Below, piece by piece: positions 1 to 12,358 of a DNA stretch of 64,000 bases (position 1 is its first letter; each line of letters starts with the position of its first letter). Below the pieces are notes generated by a model that was not told the origin of the DNA, did no database searches, and worked only from the letters and a program-made list of their open reading frames with translations. Origin of the DNA: Ricinus communis (taxonomy: Eukaryota; Streptophyta; Magnoliopsida; Malpighiales; Euphorbiaceae). Where the stretch lies: positions 21,439,277 to 21,503,276 of the forward strand of contig NC_063259.1 in the NCBI RefSeq assembly GCF_019578655.1, given 5' to 3'. The position numbers and the translations under genes were made by a program.

Positions 1-377
1 AAGTCAACAACATTATCGCCGCAACAAAGAAGCCAGTTACCTCCATTACTCTTTGAGAAATATGGCAGTTTACTCTCTCCTCTATCAAGAGATTATGTGA
101 CCAGCAAGAATTATTCAGGAGACTGTCTCAACGAGATTTGATTGTTCAAAAGACCTGTAACAAAAGCCACCTCAAGATTAAATGCAAGTCCTTCAATTGT
201 GCCTGCTCCAATCACAAGAAGAAAATCAAACACCATTTCCAAAAATACCCTCGTAACAGAAGCAAAGAATTCAGAGGAAAAAGGCCACATACAAAGAAAT
301 TCAAGTACTTCCGGAAAAAGAGGAATCAAGGCAGCAAATCAGACAGATGCTACATCTGCCGAAAGAAAGGGAAGTAA
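1..377 (+). pseudogene. Endogenous caulimovirid capsid/zinc-knuckle fragment, left-truncated by the window
   Basis: A decayed piece of a pararetroviral capsid region. The reading frame covering about 138-377 is very rich in Lys/Arg and ends in a CCHC-type knuckle start (CYIC followed by RKKG), the usual arrangement at the C-terminal end of caulimovirid coat proteins. The frame is interrupted: an upstream open frame covers about 1-140 and ends at a TGA, and the knuckle is cut after its second Cys pair by a stop at 375-377, so the His and last Cys are lost. No protease or reverse transcriptase follows. The basic stretch and knuckle differ from those of the larger caulimovirid at 10541-18478, so this is probably another lineage. 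The assignment to Caulimoviridae rests on composition and knuckle context only. Confidence 0.55.
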
Positions 378-660
378 TGTAAGCAAGCAAGTTTCCTTTC
401 ATCTATCAAGAAATAAAATTCTCTTTATGACTTTCTAAACTCTTCATCTCTTCTCGATCCATTGGCTATGAGCTATTAGTTTACACGATCTGTTCTTCTA
501 TGATTCAAAAGGACTAACTTGGCTATAAGAATCCAAAAGAGCACAAAGACCTCTCATGGCAAAGGTGCCTCTATACGGTCTTAGCTTGAGGATTTATCTT
601 GCCTTGAGTTTACAGTATGAGAATCATTAGAATGAACAACTATCGACTTCAATTTTGATA
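378..660. other. Unassigned spacer
   Basis: Between the caulimovirid fragment and the first copy of a 94-bp repeat. No ORF or RNA gene is recognisable. It is less AT-rich than the DNA that follows and may be more of the same decayed insertion. Confidence 0.4.
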
Positions 661-754
661 GAGCACGTGGACAACGGAGGTAGCGACAAGTGGCCAAAAG
701 AATCCCAAAATATATAAATGAAATCGATATCATTTATTATTAATTATCAATAAT
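661..754 (+). repeat. 94-bp direct repeat, copy 1
   Basis: Begins with a G-box-like GAGCACGTGG and is nearly identical to 3521-3614, in the same orientation about 2.86 kb away. The differences are a handful of substitutions near the start. The origin is unknown; it could be the two ends of a degraded element or a segmental duplication. Confidence 0.8.
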
Positions 755-3520
755 AATTTACTTTTAACGGTAAAATATTTATTTCTATCAAAAATTACGA
801 TAACGACTTTTTTTAATCTTAAAAGAACAGAGATTTAAAGAAATTATTAAAAGATAAAACTACATGGTGTTTTTCTTTTTTGCTTTCTTATCCATTTATC
901 TCAAGTAATGTTAAAAATCTAAGTACCGTTTGTCGTATAGCTAGCCTTGGCATCTAGTTGAAAAGAAAGAGAAAAAAAAGGGACAAAAAAGCATGTATTT
1001 GGAGTAGACGTGGCAGTCTTGCTATTTTGACTTGGGCAAGATGGACCAAATGCATTATTGTTTCATTATGTCTTCAGCCCATAAAGATCCTTTTGTGGAA
1101 GTAAGTTTGGCCCAATAGTATTAGGCTTGAGGTCTGCATTCAAGCTCATCTATTTAATAGGTTTATTTAGCCCATACAAGACCCAGAGGATGAACGGTCT
1201 CTTTCGGAAGTAAGTTTGGCCCAGTAGGATTAGGCTTCAAGTATGCATTCAAGCCCATCTTGTTAATAAGTTGGATAAAACAATATTATGAAATAAATTG
1301 TACTCCACAAAATCATTGACAAAATTGAAAATAGTAATCTCATTTCTGCTATAATTAAATATTGTAAGTTTGACACCCTCACAAGAAAAAATAACAAATA
1401 TTGTAAGATTGAGAAAGAAAAATTTATATGAAGTATCAATTAATGTGTAAATAATTATAATAAATAAGATTTAAACTCTTATATTGTGGTTGATTTAGAT
1501 GACTGTTGTCATTTTTTGTGAAATTTATTTTTGATTTCAAATTTTAATAGTAGCGACTACAGTTCAATTAACTGTGTTCACAAAATTAAAAAAATTAAAA
1601 ATGTTTAATTTTGTTTTCCTAAACTGAAAATTAAACCAAATATTTATTTAAATATTAGTTTGATTAATCAAAAAATTAATCATTCAACCATAGCTTTCCA
1701 GTTAATCAAAACAATAAGAAATATAAATAAAAAGAAAAATATGAGTTTGATCTTTTAGCTTTTATTTAGTTGATGAAGATCTTTAAAATTATTTACAAAA
1801 ATAATTTTTCTTAAAAAAATATATAATGTAGATATTTAAAAAGCATGAAAGAACGATATTCATGTAATACATACATACATATATATATAATAAATTAATA
1901 GTAAAGATATAATTCATCAATTTGATTAATTATTAATTATTAACCAAATATTTTTGGAAGTAAAAATCATAATTGAACCTATTTCCGTTAAATAAATTTT
2001 CAGTTAGATTTTTGTTGGTTTTCCGATTGATTAGGTTTTGCTCAACTTTTTGTCATGCATCGTATTGTTGGTATAAATAAGAATTTATCTAAAATTTTAT
2101 TTTATTAGATTCATAATATTGATTAAATTCTTTCAGATTTAATAAGATTTCAAACAAAATTCTAAGACTATGAGATTCTTTTAACTAAAAAAGTCCTTAA
2201 ATACATATTAAATTTTCACATTTCCTCTAAAGTATCTATTTACACCTAAAATTTAGTTTTTTGTTTAACCCAAATCGAGATAATCTAAATCCATAACCTA
2301 TTTATTTACCCATGATCGATGAACCAAATTAAATGTTTTATTAGAATTAAATATGTGTGTTAACTAACTAAAATAGAATATAAGAATAAAACAGTAGGCT
2401 GATCATGAAAAAATAGACCGAGCATACAAGAATAAGCTAAATATATAAGCGTAATCCAATAATAAAAAAATAGACCGAGCATATAAGAGTAAGTCAAATA
2501 TATAATAGTAGACCAAACATCTAATAATAACTCTGCATTGTATGCCAAGTTGTTATAGCCAAGAAATACAAGATTGACTAAATCTAAATCCAAGTATAAC
2601 AAAATGTTTTAAAAACCAATTCATATCGAGTTCTAATTGAGAAATTTGATCCGATTTAGGATTTCATTATATGACCTTGACGATTAATCCTAATTGGATT
2701 AGAAGACTTTACATTTATAAAATCATACTCCTTATAGGACTAAAAGACTTTCAGTTTTTATATAAAAAAGTGTGGTATAATATGTCATATATATTTATTA
2801 TTTTATAATTATTACATATATTTTATAATTTAAAATTATTATTGAGTTAGTTATTGAAATGAGTAGCCGATTCGATACTTTTTAACCACTTTTTCGAATA
2901 CTTCGAAATTCGAATAAGACTTACCAAGTTAACATTGATATTAGCCTGGAGTGAGGAGAAAATAAAAGAAATTTATGTGTTATATAAGAGGTTATTTCTT
3001 TTCTTGAAACTAGGAGGTTATTTAGTTGTAAAGAAATTGTTACAGCAATTCAAAAGAATTAAAGCATTAATTGGTGTTTTTTTATTTAATAATTTACACT
3101 AATCTAAAATGTACTAAATATAATATTTATATATGATAAAATATTTTTTTATTAAATATTATTTGATATCACATAATACTATTATAAAATTTTTATTTTG
3201 ATAAAAATAAAATATTAATTTTAAAGATATATATATATATATATATAATAATTGATGAAATAAAATATAAATATTACTAAATTTTATAATTATATAGCAT
3301 GTAATTATTAAAAATAATTTATTATTTACCATTGATAAATTCTTCATATGAGACCATAAAATTATTATTATTTTATTAAAATTAATAAATTTAATAACTT
3401 AAAATATACATAATACCAACACGACGTGACAATTGCCTTTTATCATCCTTATCCTTCCATCTCTACCCTATTGATCCATCGGACCTTCTTAAATGAACTG
3501 TTATATGACGTGCATGGATG
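755..3520. repeat. AT-rich spacer enclosed by the 94-bp repeats, with an internal 55-bp repeat
   Basis: No gene is supported. Within it, 1097-1151 and 1206-1260 are two diverged copies of a roughly 55-bp unit, each starting GGAAGTAAGTTTGGCCCA. An (AT)n run lies near 3227-3247. The short frames here are chance frames in AT-rich DNA. Confidence 0.6.
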
Positions 3521-3614
3521 GAGCACGTGGACATTGGATGTAGCGACAAGTGGCCAAAAGAATCCCAAAATATATAAACGAAATCGATATCATTTATTAT
3601 TAATTATCAATAAT
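3521..3614 (+). repeat. 94-bp direct repeat, copy 2
   Basis: Partner of 661-754, same length and orientation, ending in the same TAATTATCAATAAT sequence. Flanking sequence outside the unit is not shared. Confidence 0.8.
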
Positions 3615-4914
3615 TATTATTGGAAATAATTATTTCTTAATTAATTATTGTGGCTATGAATTTTAAAAAGTTCTTATGATAAATGCTGAGTTAGGTGGCA
3701 GGTGGACGTCGGCATACACTACAGGAATTATATAGACAGGTCTTCCTCTGTTATTGTCTCATTAAAATTGCAAAGTATTAGTTTATTTTACCTAATTTAT
3801 ATATTTGGCAAATGAAATATATTTGCCCAAAATGCCCACAGAAAAATAACATGAGATTATGACAGTTTACTATTTTTTGAATTTGATTTAAATATGAGAA
3901 TATTTCTGAATTCCTATAAGAAAGAATTATATATATTCATTATTTTAAATTAAAAAAAAATTAAAATTAAATTTTATTAAAAATAAAAAATAATTAAATT
4001 TCTAATAATATCTTAAAATTATTTATTTTTATAATTTTAAAATTAATATAATTAAATAAAAATAGTTATTAGTATCATACCAAAACTACTCCCACTCCAC
4101 CATCCTCGACAGTATTGTAACCATTATATTAAAAAAATAAACTGTAAAAATAGTAAAATGTAATAGTTTATTTTTTTATTATATTTTATTTAAATATTAA
4201 TACATATATTTTAAATTTAAAAATTTAATTTGATATAATTTTATTATATTTACTCTCTATTCAGAAAATATATAACTTATTCTTTTATTTCTTAAAAATA
4301 TAATTAATTTGAATTAAAATATTTATAAATTTAACAAAAAATTAAATTAAATATGATAAAATCAGTGGCTAAATTAGATTTTATTTTCAAGTTTGTCAGT
4401 GATGCAGCTCCACAATTATGTGAAATAATTAATTTGTGGCTGTTGATTTGTAATTAATTCAGCTTTTTTCTTTAACTTGATGTTTCGAAGTGACTTTAAT
4501 TAATAGTGCTTTTGTTGGTCCAATATTTGGGAGCACCACATGTGAAATTTGCATATTTCTGTTCTGTTTCAATCAATGTCCTCACCATATTTGCCTAACC
4601 AGTATACCTATTTATTTATTTTATCAATTAAAAAAGAAGCTACCCATTAAACAGACCCAAAATTTCCTTGATAGAGTTACCGACCTATTATATCTAGAGA
4701 AATATTTTAAAATTAATAAAATATATCATTTTTATTATGTAATTTTTTAAAATTATATATTTTTTAATATTTTTTAATTTATAGTATTAATTTTCTTTAA
4801 TTTTTTTGTTATTTTTAATTGTTATTTAGTTGTTTTCCAATTGTCGTATCCAAAAATTAAAAAACAAGTATGGTGGTTTTGATTGATGGATGCCCATATT
4901 TGATAGTCTTATTT
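3615..4914. repeat. AT-rich spacer holding a dispersed repeat (about 3930-4370)
   Basis: Apart from AT-rich noncoding DNA, the stretch at about 3930-4370 resembles 27230-27690 in the same orientation. Shared blocks include AAAAATAAAAAATAATTAAA and a long TTTTTTATTATATTTTATTTAAATATTAAT-like stretch. Neither copy has coding capacity. Boundaries are approximate. Confidence 0.5.
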
Positions 4915-5525
4915 CTAAAACACAAACAAGTCTCAATTGAAAAGCTTTTACATAGAGAAGTTAAAAGTGTACAAAATTAGTGTAAAATTAAATTAAATAA
5001 ATCTCTCAATTAAGAAGTCATTATAGAGATAAGTTATTGTACGAGGATAGCATATGTATAAAATTGAATTAGACTTTGTATAAAATTATATTAAATTAAT
5101 ATCTCGATCGAAAAACATTACAGAGAGACATTTATATAAAATTGAATAAGAGTTCATATAAATTTAAATTAAAACAATCTCTCAAAAGTTTTTACAAAGA
5201 AATTAACATACAAAGATAAAAGATTAATTTTGTATAAAACTAAATCAAATCGGCCTTTCAATTATAAAAACTTTATAGATAAAAATTAATGTACGAAGAT
5301 AAGAGATGTATATAAAATTAAATAAGACTTTATATAAAATTAAATCATTTCAACCTCTCAATTTAAAACCGTTTATGAAAAGAAAGCTAATGTATGAAGA
5401 TAATAAATACACAAAAATTAAATTAAACCATCCTCTCAATTAGAAAAAGGTTTACATAAATAAGTTAAATGTAAGAAAATTAAATTAGATTTTGTACAAA
5501 ATTAAATTAAATCAGCCCCTCAACT
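4915..5525. repeat. Degenerate tandem array, about 70-100 bp per unit
   Basis: At least six diverged units, each opening with a CTCTCAATT-like box (about 5002, 5102, 5173, 5254, 5356, 5434 and 5518) and carrying a GTATAAAATTAAAT box. Unit length varies from about 70 to 100 bp. It lies about 0.6-1.2 kb upstream of the hydrolase gene. No coding function is seen. Confidence 0.7.
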
Positions 5526-6017
5526 GTTAATCGCCAAAGTACAAATAAGACAGATGCCCAGAACTTTATAAAGGCTCACCAATTCTTGTCAGACTTCGTA
5601 AAAATAAGATTTGCTAAATGTTAGCTTCTCAATTGTTAATTAATCTTCTTTAAACCTCAATTGGACATTATTTAATGAGGGTATAATATTTGATCAAAGG
5701 AAATGTAAAATGCAACAGATTTATTTTACTGTTTTGACAGTTGAGGGCCTTAATTTAGTTCATAATGTCATGTGGTTACTGAATTAATTAGTTTCTTAAT
5801 TATGTTTAACCCAAACATTAATTACTATTAGGTATGGGGTAAACTTGAGAGGACAATCAGTTGACAGCTGAAGTGAGAGAATACAATTCAACTTCTTCTT
5901 TGTATGTATATAATTAATGCAAAATTGCCAAGTGCCTTCTCATATGGAGGAGAGATATATATTTTTTTAATTGGTTTTATTTTATTTTTTTATATTCTTC
6001 ATTTATTCATTTGTTTA
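5526..6017. other. Upstream region of the hydrolase gene
   Basis: AT-rich, with no ORF supported. It probably holds the distal promoter of the gene that begins at 6137. Confidence 0.4.
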
Positions 6018-6030
6018 TCTATATAAACTC
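6018..6030 (+). promoter_or_regulatory. Probable TATA box of the hydrolase gene
   Basis: The motif TCTATATAAACTC lies about 110 bp upstream of the ATG at 6137, which leaves a short pyrimidine-rich 5'UTR of about 80 nt. The placement fits a plant core promoter. The transcription start was not measured. Confidence 0.6.
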
Positions 6031-6136
6031 CGTTGCCATCATCAGTACTTTTCATTCTCAGTCTACCAAATTTTCCTCAATCTTTCCCAACCTTCTGGTA
6101 AGCTTTTCTATCATTTCTTGAAAAAGAAAAAGAAAC

Positions 6137-7108
6137 ATGTCTCACCCCATACACCAGGCAAACGAAGAAAGCCCATATGGAGAGTACACAAGAGAAGAAT
6201 TCTATAGAAAACACCAAATCCTCCAGCACCAATCTTTCACCTTGAACAAAGAGAATATGAAAATCTTTACTCAATTATGGAGTCAAGATTCAGCTTCACA
6301 ACCAAAAGGGTTAGTAGCCATGGTCCATGGGTACTCTTCTGAAAGTAGTTGGATCAATGAGCTAACTGCTGTAGCTATAGCCAAGGCTGGGTTCTTGGTT
6401 TGTGCACTTGACCTTCAAGGCCATGGCTACTCGGACGGATTACCTGGTCACATCCCAGATATCCAAAGTGTTGTCAATGATTGTATACAGGTTTTCGACT
6501 CAGTTAAAGCAGACAACCCTAAACTGCCTGCTTTTCTTTATGGTGAATCTTTAGGTGGTGCAATTTCAATACTTATATGCTTGAAGCAGAAATATGCATG
6601 GAATGGTTTAATCTTAAGTGGTTCTATGTGTGGGATCTCAGCTAAATTCAAACCCATTTGGCCATTGGAGAAGCTACTTCCAGTTGCAGCATTACTCGCA
6701 CCAAGTTGGAGAATTTTAGTGTCAAAGCCAGTGGCTAGTAAATCTTACAAAGAAGAATGGAAGAGAAGACTGGTAGCGAAGAACCCGAATCGAAGGAGAC
6801 CAGGGAAGCCGCCGGCAGCAACTGCAATGGAGTTTCTTAGGGTTTGCGAGTATATAAGAAGGCACTGCCATGAACTAGAAGTTTCATTGTTAATGGTGCA
6901 TGGAGAGGAGGATGCAGTCTGTGACGTTAATGCTGCTAGATTTGTGTATGAATCTGCTGCAACTAAGGACAAAACTTTGAAGATCTTTCCTGGCATGTGG
7001 CATATGTTGATTGGTGAACCGAAGGAAAATGTGGAGCTAGTCTTTTGCACTATCTTTTCATGGTTGGGAGACCATGCTGCCAAGGCTAGAGATAAAGCTT
7101 ATTACTAA
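6137..7108 (+). CDS. Monoacylglycerol lipase / caffeoylshikimate-esterase-type alpha/beta hydrolase
   Basis: An intronless 323-residue member of the plant MAGL family (serine hydrolases, Hydrolase_4 fold). Visible motifs are the oxyanion-hole HGY at residues 64-66, the nucleophile elbow GESLGG at 136-141 with Ser138, the acid in GEEDAVCD with Asp259, and the base in GMWHML with His289, so the full catalytic triad is present. The cap region lies between about 165 and 235 and contains a basic stretch, KNPNRRRPGKPP. There is no signal peptide, so it is likely cytosolic or peripherally membrane-associated. Family members cleave monoacylglycerols; some also act on lysophospholipids or caffeoylshikimate, and the sequence alone does not decide which. 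The start follows an A-rich AGAAACATG context and matches the normal family N-terminus (HPIHQANEESPYGEY). Confidence 0.93.
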   Translation: MSHPIHQANEESPYGEYTREEFYRKHQILQHQSFTLNKENMKIFTQLWSQDSASQPKGLVAMVHGYSSESSWINELTAVAIAKAGFLVCALDLQGHGYSDGLPGHIPDIQSVVNDCIQVFDSVKADNPKLPAFLYGESLGGAISILICLKQKYAWNGLILSGSMCGISAKFKPIWPLEKLLPVAALLAPSWRILVSKPVASKSYKEEWKRRLVAKNPNRRRPGKPPAATAMEFLRVCEYIRRHCHELEVSLLMVHGEEDAVCDVNAARFVYESAATKDKTLKIFPGMWHMLIGEPKENVELVFCTIFSWLGDHAAKARDKAYY

Positions 7109-7426
7109 AAGAAAGGTTTCAATTTCTATTTTATTTAATTTTTTAAAATTTGGAAATTATTTTTGGAAAATGGATATATTTGGTATTTTCTCAGAAATAA
7201 ATCTAAAGAATAATTTATAAAAAATGGATATATCAAATTAAAAAATTTAATTTTTTTTTTCTTTCTAACAACGACAACAATTTAAAATTTAGATAAACAC
7301 AAATTTATGTTACATTGTATTAAAATATTTAACTAATAATATAAAAATTATCAATAATCAAATTTCATCAAAAAACAGTACCATATTAAAAAAAATTATT
7401 AAAAATTTAAGCCGTTAAATTAGGTA

Positions 7427-7558
7427 CCAAATATAATTTTATATATTTAACTGATAATTATTTTATCATTATTGATAAATAGCTAAGCTTGCCAAATATA
7501 ATTTTATATATTTAAGCGATAATTATTTTATCATTATTGATAAATAGCTAAGCTTGAG
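7427..7558. repeat. 65-bp tandem duplication
   Basis: Two adjacent copies (starts about 7427 and 7492), each ending in GATAAATAGCTAAGCTTG, differ at about two bases. It lies about 320 bp past the stop codon of the hydrolase and is noncoding. The near-identity suggests a recent event. Confidence 0.85.
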
Positions 7559-9450
7559 CTTAAAGATCTATCTATTCTCTTCATCGTTAAATAGTATGAA
7601 ATATTCAATCAAACTATACTCCAACCCACCTTATAAAAACACACTGAACCACAAGAATTATGAAAATTTAGATAGTTTGATATTTTAAATTATAGAATAA
7701 GTTAAGTGCTAATCTCATTACACTATCATTAATTATGTCACATTGAACATTGAACATTATCATAGAAACTGATGGGAAAGGTCTAACCACCAAATATGTA
7801 TTGGTACTCCTCAGATGTTTGAATGTAGGAAATTAAAATTGATTCTTTCTATTGTCAAAATCCGAAAATGTTGCAAACAAAATATGCCTTTTTAAAAAAA
7901 AAAAAAAAAACAATTATTGAAGGCTCAACGAAACTTGTGTTGCAAAACAGGAGATCGCGGTCTCTTTATACATTTTATTATAAAAGATTATTACAAATGA
8001 AAATAATAAATCAAATTCAAATTTAAAACCTGTTCAATTATTACAAATGAAATTATGAATATTGAATTAATGATAATCCTTAAATCACGATAAAAGTAAT
8101 TAAGTGAAATATCTAAAAATAAATAAATAAAATAATAATTTATTTAACAAAAGAGAAAATATATATAATGAAACTCACTTACATATGTGTAATTTGTTAG
8201 TCTTACATTATTTTTCAATCACTCATTTCTATTAATGGCTACAAGTACTTCATTTTTCTTTATAAGTCCTATTTTCTCTCTTATTTACTAATTAAATATG
8301 TTAATTTAACTCACTTTACATCAATAAATTAGACATATTTAATGAGAAATATAAATAATCAAATCAAAGAAAGAAAGAAAGAACGTAGAAAATTAAATTG
8401 ATTAAAACCCTTAGGTAGAGTTCTCTCTATTTCTCTACTATGTATTAGTTTAGTTTACTATTTCGGGCTAGAGCTAAAAGAATGTGGAAAGGAAAAAAGA
8501 AAAAAGAAAAAGCAAAGCAGAATCATAAGGTTTGTGCATGGCTATTTAGACTGTAGAGACATCTTCCTTCTCTATTTTCCTTCACCAATTTTAGTTCTTT
8601 CTAGTATATTAGAAATATTTCATTCAAAATAAATTAATATCTAAAATGCGTTAACAATAATTAAATTAGACATATTAAATTATACATTAAGATTGATCAT
8701 ATTAAATATGTGTAATTTTTCAAATCTCACTTTTTATCTCTTTTAATTTTATAGAACATATTTTGTAACAAAAAATATTAACTGACAATATATATAATTA
8801 ATGAAAAATACGATGTACAAAAGAGTAATGTCTTGAAACTCGCTAATTCTTTTATGTGGCATATTGTTAGAAACTTAATTATGAATTATCTAAATTAGCA
8901 TATTAACAATAAAACAAACCCATTTGTTTTTTTTTTTCCTAGAATAAAAACTATATCAACCCAAGAACGGCAAAAATTAATTTTTTTTAAAAAAAGGTAT
9001 ACAAAATAAAAGAGGCATCTATTTAAGCAAAGGACAATTTAAGATAATCATCAATGGACCAATAGTTTCTCCGTACCAAGAAGAATCATCTTGAATCAAC
9101 ATTCTTGATAAATTGATTAATAAGGAAAAAAAAAAAAAAGTGAGGTAAAGATGTGGAGCAGTGGAGAAACCAAAAAAATAAAATTTAAAATGTCGAATTA
9201 TATCATGAACTTAAATACGTATATCACCGTATATTTAAATTATTTAACATGTGTGAATGATATTATAAATTAATAGGTTTATTAAGTATTAATTTTTAAA
9301 AATTAATTTCGTTTTCATTGAATATTAATAATTTTATTATTTAATAGTTAATAGATTTTAAAATCTTTTATTATGATTTTATATTAAAAAATAAATTATA
9401 TAAAAATAAATATAAAATATACTAAAACATTAAAATTGCAATAAAAATAA

Positions 9451-9481
<31 letters not shown>

Positions 9482-9482
9482 T
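9451..9482. repeat. (AAT)n microsatellite
   Basis: About ten uninterrupted AAT/ATA units. Confidence 0.9.
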
Positions 9483-10559
9483 AACATAAATAAAGAGTTA
9501 GAATATAGTAAAAGAATTAATAATATAAGATCTCAATTAATATTGGATCAACAAATTCAATTTTATAATTTATTAAACACACGTCTGACTTAATAATTTA
9601 TTAAAACTGACGTATATTTAATTATAAATATATACGATTCAGAATAGAACGGATCCGTCATTATAAATTAACCTGATTTATTATTTCTTATGTATTTGCA
9701 TTAAGTTTAGTTCCCTAATCTTTTGTTTCCTCGGAGTTTATTACAGAGAATTACAAAATATCATATATGTCCCTACTGCGACCCTCTTTTTATTTTTATT
9801 TTTATTTATAATTTCTTTTTCTTTTGCCGACAAAGAATTTTATATAATTTGGCATTTGATCGCCTTTTGCCAAATGGCTGCACTCACGCCACTGTTTTTG
9901 TTGTATAATTAATTGCTTACAACCAAATATATAAAATGGCCAAGTGACTTAAAAATGATCGTACTAATAAAATAGACTACTTATTAATTGAATTTTGTAT
10001 TTTTTATAATCTTATCTAATTATTTTAAATATAAAATTAAATATGACATGATTAACCAATTGTATTTATTAAAATAATAATAATTATAAATCAATAAAAA
10101 AAAATTTAAAAAATTTAATAATATGATCACTTAAAATCTCATAGTTATATTGTTTGTCACAATATTTCTTTTATATAAAAAGAATATCTTTTACATATCC
10201 GTTTTACAAAATTTTTCATCGACTCACTAAGCTTATTTTAATAAATAAAATTGACTTATCATGTCTTTTTTTATTATAGATTTTTTAAAAATATAATTGA
10301 TAATTAATTTAATAAAATTTTTATTTCATCTTTTTCAAAAAGAAAATGATAAATATGGTATTCGTATTTGAGATATCCAATTTTTTTCAAGGCTTAATTA
10401 TATATATAAAGCTTAGACTTATATAGAATTTTAGACTATAATTTATTATGTATGAACACATTTTAGAATGGATGGTTATCAACAACATATCCATATGTTA
10501 GTGAGCCAACAAATCTCTCTCTCTCTCGATATATATAGAGAGAACAGTCAGAGAACAGC

Positions 10560-11953
10560 TTAGCAAATAAGCAATTTCTGAGTCTTCTAAAAACCTAGTG
10601 CCAGATACTCCTCAAAGCAGTACGAATATCAGCGCCATAGATCAAGCCCAATGCGATGAATCCAATGATTCAGAGCTTGAAAGTGTCACTAACAAACCAT
10701 CCAACATCAACAGATTAGGATAGCAAGCCCCTAGATTAACCAGGCATACTCCTAGGAATACTGCTCCAGATCTAGGAATAGAAAATAGGAACAATATCCT
10801 AACCCAATCTAGATTCAATGCCTCCTCCGTCTATGAATGGAATATAGATGGAATGTCAGAATACAATATTCTTGGTCTCTTACAACAGATGACCATGGCA
10901 GCCAATGCTTACAAAACCCAAAGCGGTACCTCTGATAGAGCCATTGTTGAGCTCCTTATAGCTGGATTTTCTGGCCAGCTTAAAGGATGGTGGGATTACC
11001 ATCTCACACAAGCACAACAGCTCCAAATCCTAGGTGCCATCCAAACCACAATAGAAGGGACCCCCGTCTTAGATGAACTAGGAAATCCAATTGAGGATGC
11101 TGTGTCAACCTTAATCCTAACGATTTCCCTCCACTTCATAGGAGACCCTTCTCTTCTGAAAGATAAGAATGACAAACTCCTTAGCAATCTAACCTGTAAA
11201 AAGCTTAGCAATTTCCAAGCCTACAAAGACACCTTTCTGACCAGAGTCATGCTTAGGGAAGATTCAAACTAACCTTTCTGGAAAGAGAAATTCTTAGCTG
11301 GTTTACCTAAGATACTAGGTGAAAGAGTTAGGAATACCATAAGAGAAGCCCATAATGGCCATATCCCTTATGATTTCTACACTTATGGTGAATTAGTGAG
11401 CCTTACCCAGAAAGAAGGATTGAAGATATACCATGACCTTAAACTTCAAAGACAACTCAAATGGGAAATGAAGAACACTAGGCAAGAACTAGGTAGTTTT
11501 TGTAACCAGTTTGAGTATAATCCCATAGAGCCTCCTCCTACTTGTAAAGGAAAATACAAAGAAGATTTTTTCAAATCTTTTAAGAAAAAATATTTTTTCA
11601 AAAATAGAAGGATTCCCAAAAACAAAGAGAATTTCTACAAAAAGTCATCCTCTTCTAAATTTCCAAAACAAAATTTCAAAAAAGATTTTAGCAAAATTAC
11701 TTGCTATAAATGTGGCAAGAAATGCCATATTTCAAAGTATTGCAAGTTTTCCAAAAAACTCCATGAGCTCCAAATAGAAGATGAAATTTTAAGCAAAATT
11801 TCAGCTCTTCTTGTTGATTACTCTGAATCAGAATTTTCGAATAGTGAGGAAGAGTTTCAAATTGATGAAATCAAAACCTCATCTGATTATTCTGAATCAG
11901 ATTATGAAGGTATTTCAAAGAATATTAATATGATCACTAGGCAACAAGAAGAA
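10560..11953 (+). pseudogene. Capsid/zinc-knuckle fragment of the caulimovirid, inverted copy
   Basis: Plus-strand fragment corresponding to the N-terminal and middle part of the viral polyprotein. It shows an acidic, Ser/Asn-rich leader segment, then a capsid core that includes AGFSGQLKGWWDYHL, then a Lys-rich basic region, and a CX2CX4HX4C knuckle at about 11702-11743. In this copy one knuckle Gly is Cys (GKKCH), unlike the minus-strand copy (GKKGH). An acidic Ser-rich tail follows. In-frame stops occur at about 10567, 10720 and 11270, so it cannot make the full product. Similarity to the minus copy at 16440-17456 stops at about 11953, where leader sequence of opposite orientation begins. 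Confidence 0.85.
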
Positions 11954-12057
11954 AACAAAAATAGATCAACAAGTTTCTGGTGTGCAGGATCCTCAGACGA
12001 GGCAAGCACAGAGCATACGCTTGTTAAATCTTAAAAATAGTAGATAAGAAGATAAAT

Positions 12058-12063
12058 TTTATT
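12058..12063 (-). terminator. Caulimovirid poly(A) signal AATAAA
   Basis: TTTATT on the plus strand, read as AATAAA on the minus strand, about 280 bp downstream of the TATA box. It is preceded on the minus strand by tandem CAAAGTTTGTATATTTGTT-like units (about 12068-12135). Confidence 0.6.
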
Positions 12064-12338
12064 GATAGATACAAACTTTGAACACAATCTTTGAACAAAT
12101 ATACAAACTTTGAACAAATATACAAGCTTTGAAATAAAAGCTTTAAAAATGAAAGCTTTAAACTAGAGAAATATAACTTACAAGAGGAGGATAAGAATAT
12201 AAGAAGAAGGTATTTCTTCTCACCATCACTCTCACACTATACTCTCTCTTTTCTCACTATATTTCTTCTTTGTGTGACTTGAAGAATACAAGAGGTTCTT
12301 CGTATTTTTCAGTCTGCCTTCTTCTAAGGGAAACTCCT

Positions 12339-12347
12339 CTATTTATA
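12339..12347 (-). promoter_or_regulatory. Caulimovirid TATA box
   Basis: Reads CTCTATAAATAGAGG on the minus strand, a strong 35S-like TATA element. It is followed by a short leader and, further downstream, a poly(A) signal. Confidence 0.75.
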
Positions 12348-12358
12348 GAGGTCTTGAA

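Larger units (their letters stand above)
7109..10540. other. AT-rich intergenic region
   Basis: No gene supported. It holds a 65-bp tandem duplication (7427-7558), poly(A)/(T) tracts, a GA-rich stretch near 8480-8520, an (AAT)n run near 9451-9482 and a (CT)n run at about 10513-10527 directly before the caulimovirid insertion. Confidence 0.6.

Noticed and set aside
6077..7083. Minus-strand frames opposite the hydrolase gene
   Set aside because: Shadows of a well-supported plus-strand coding sequence.
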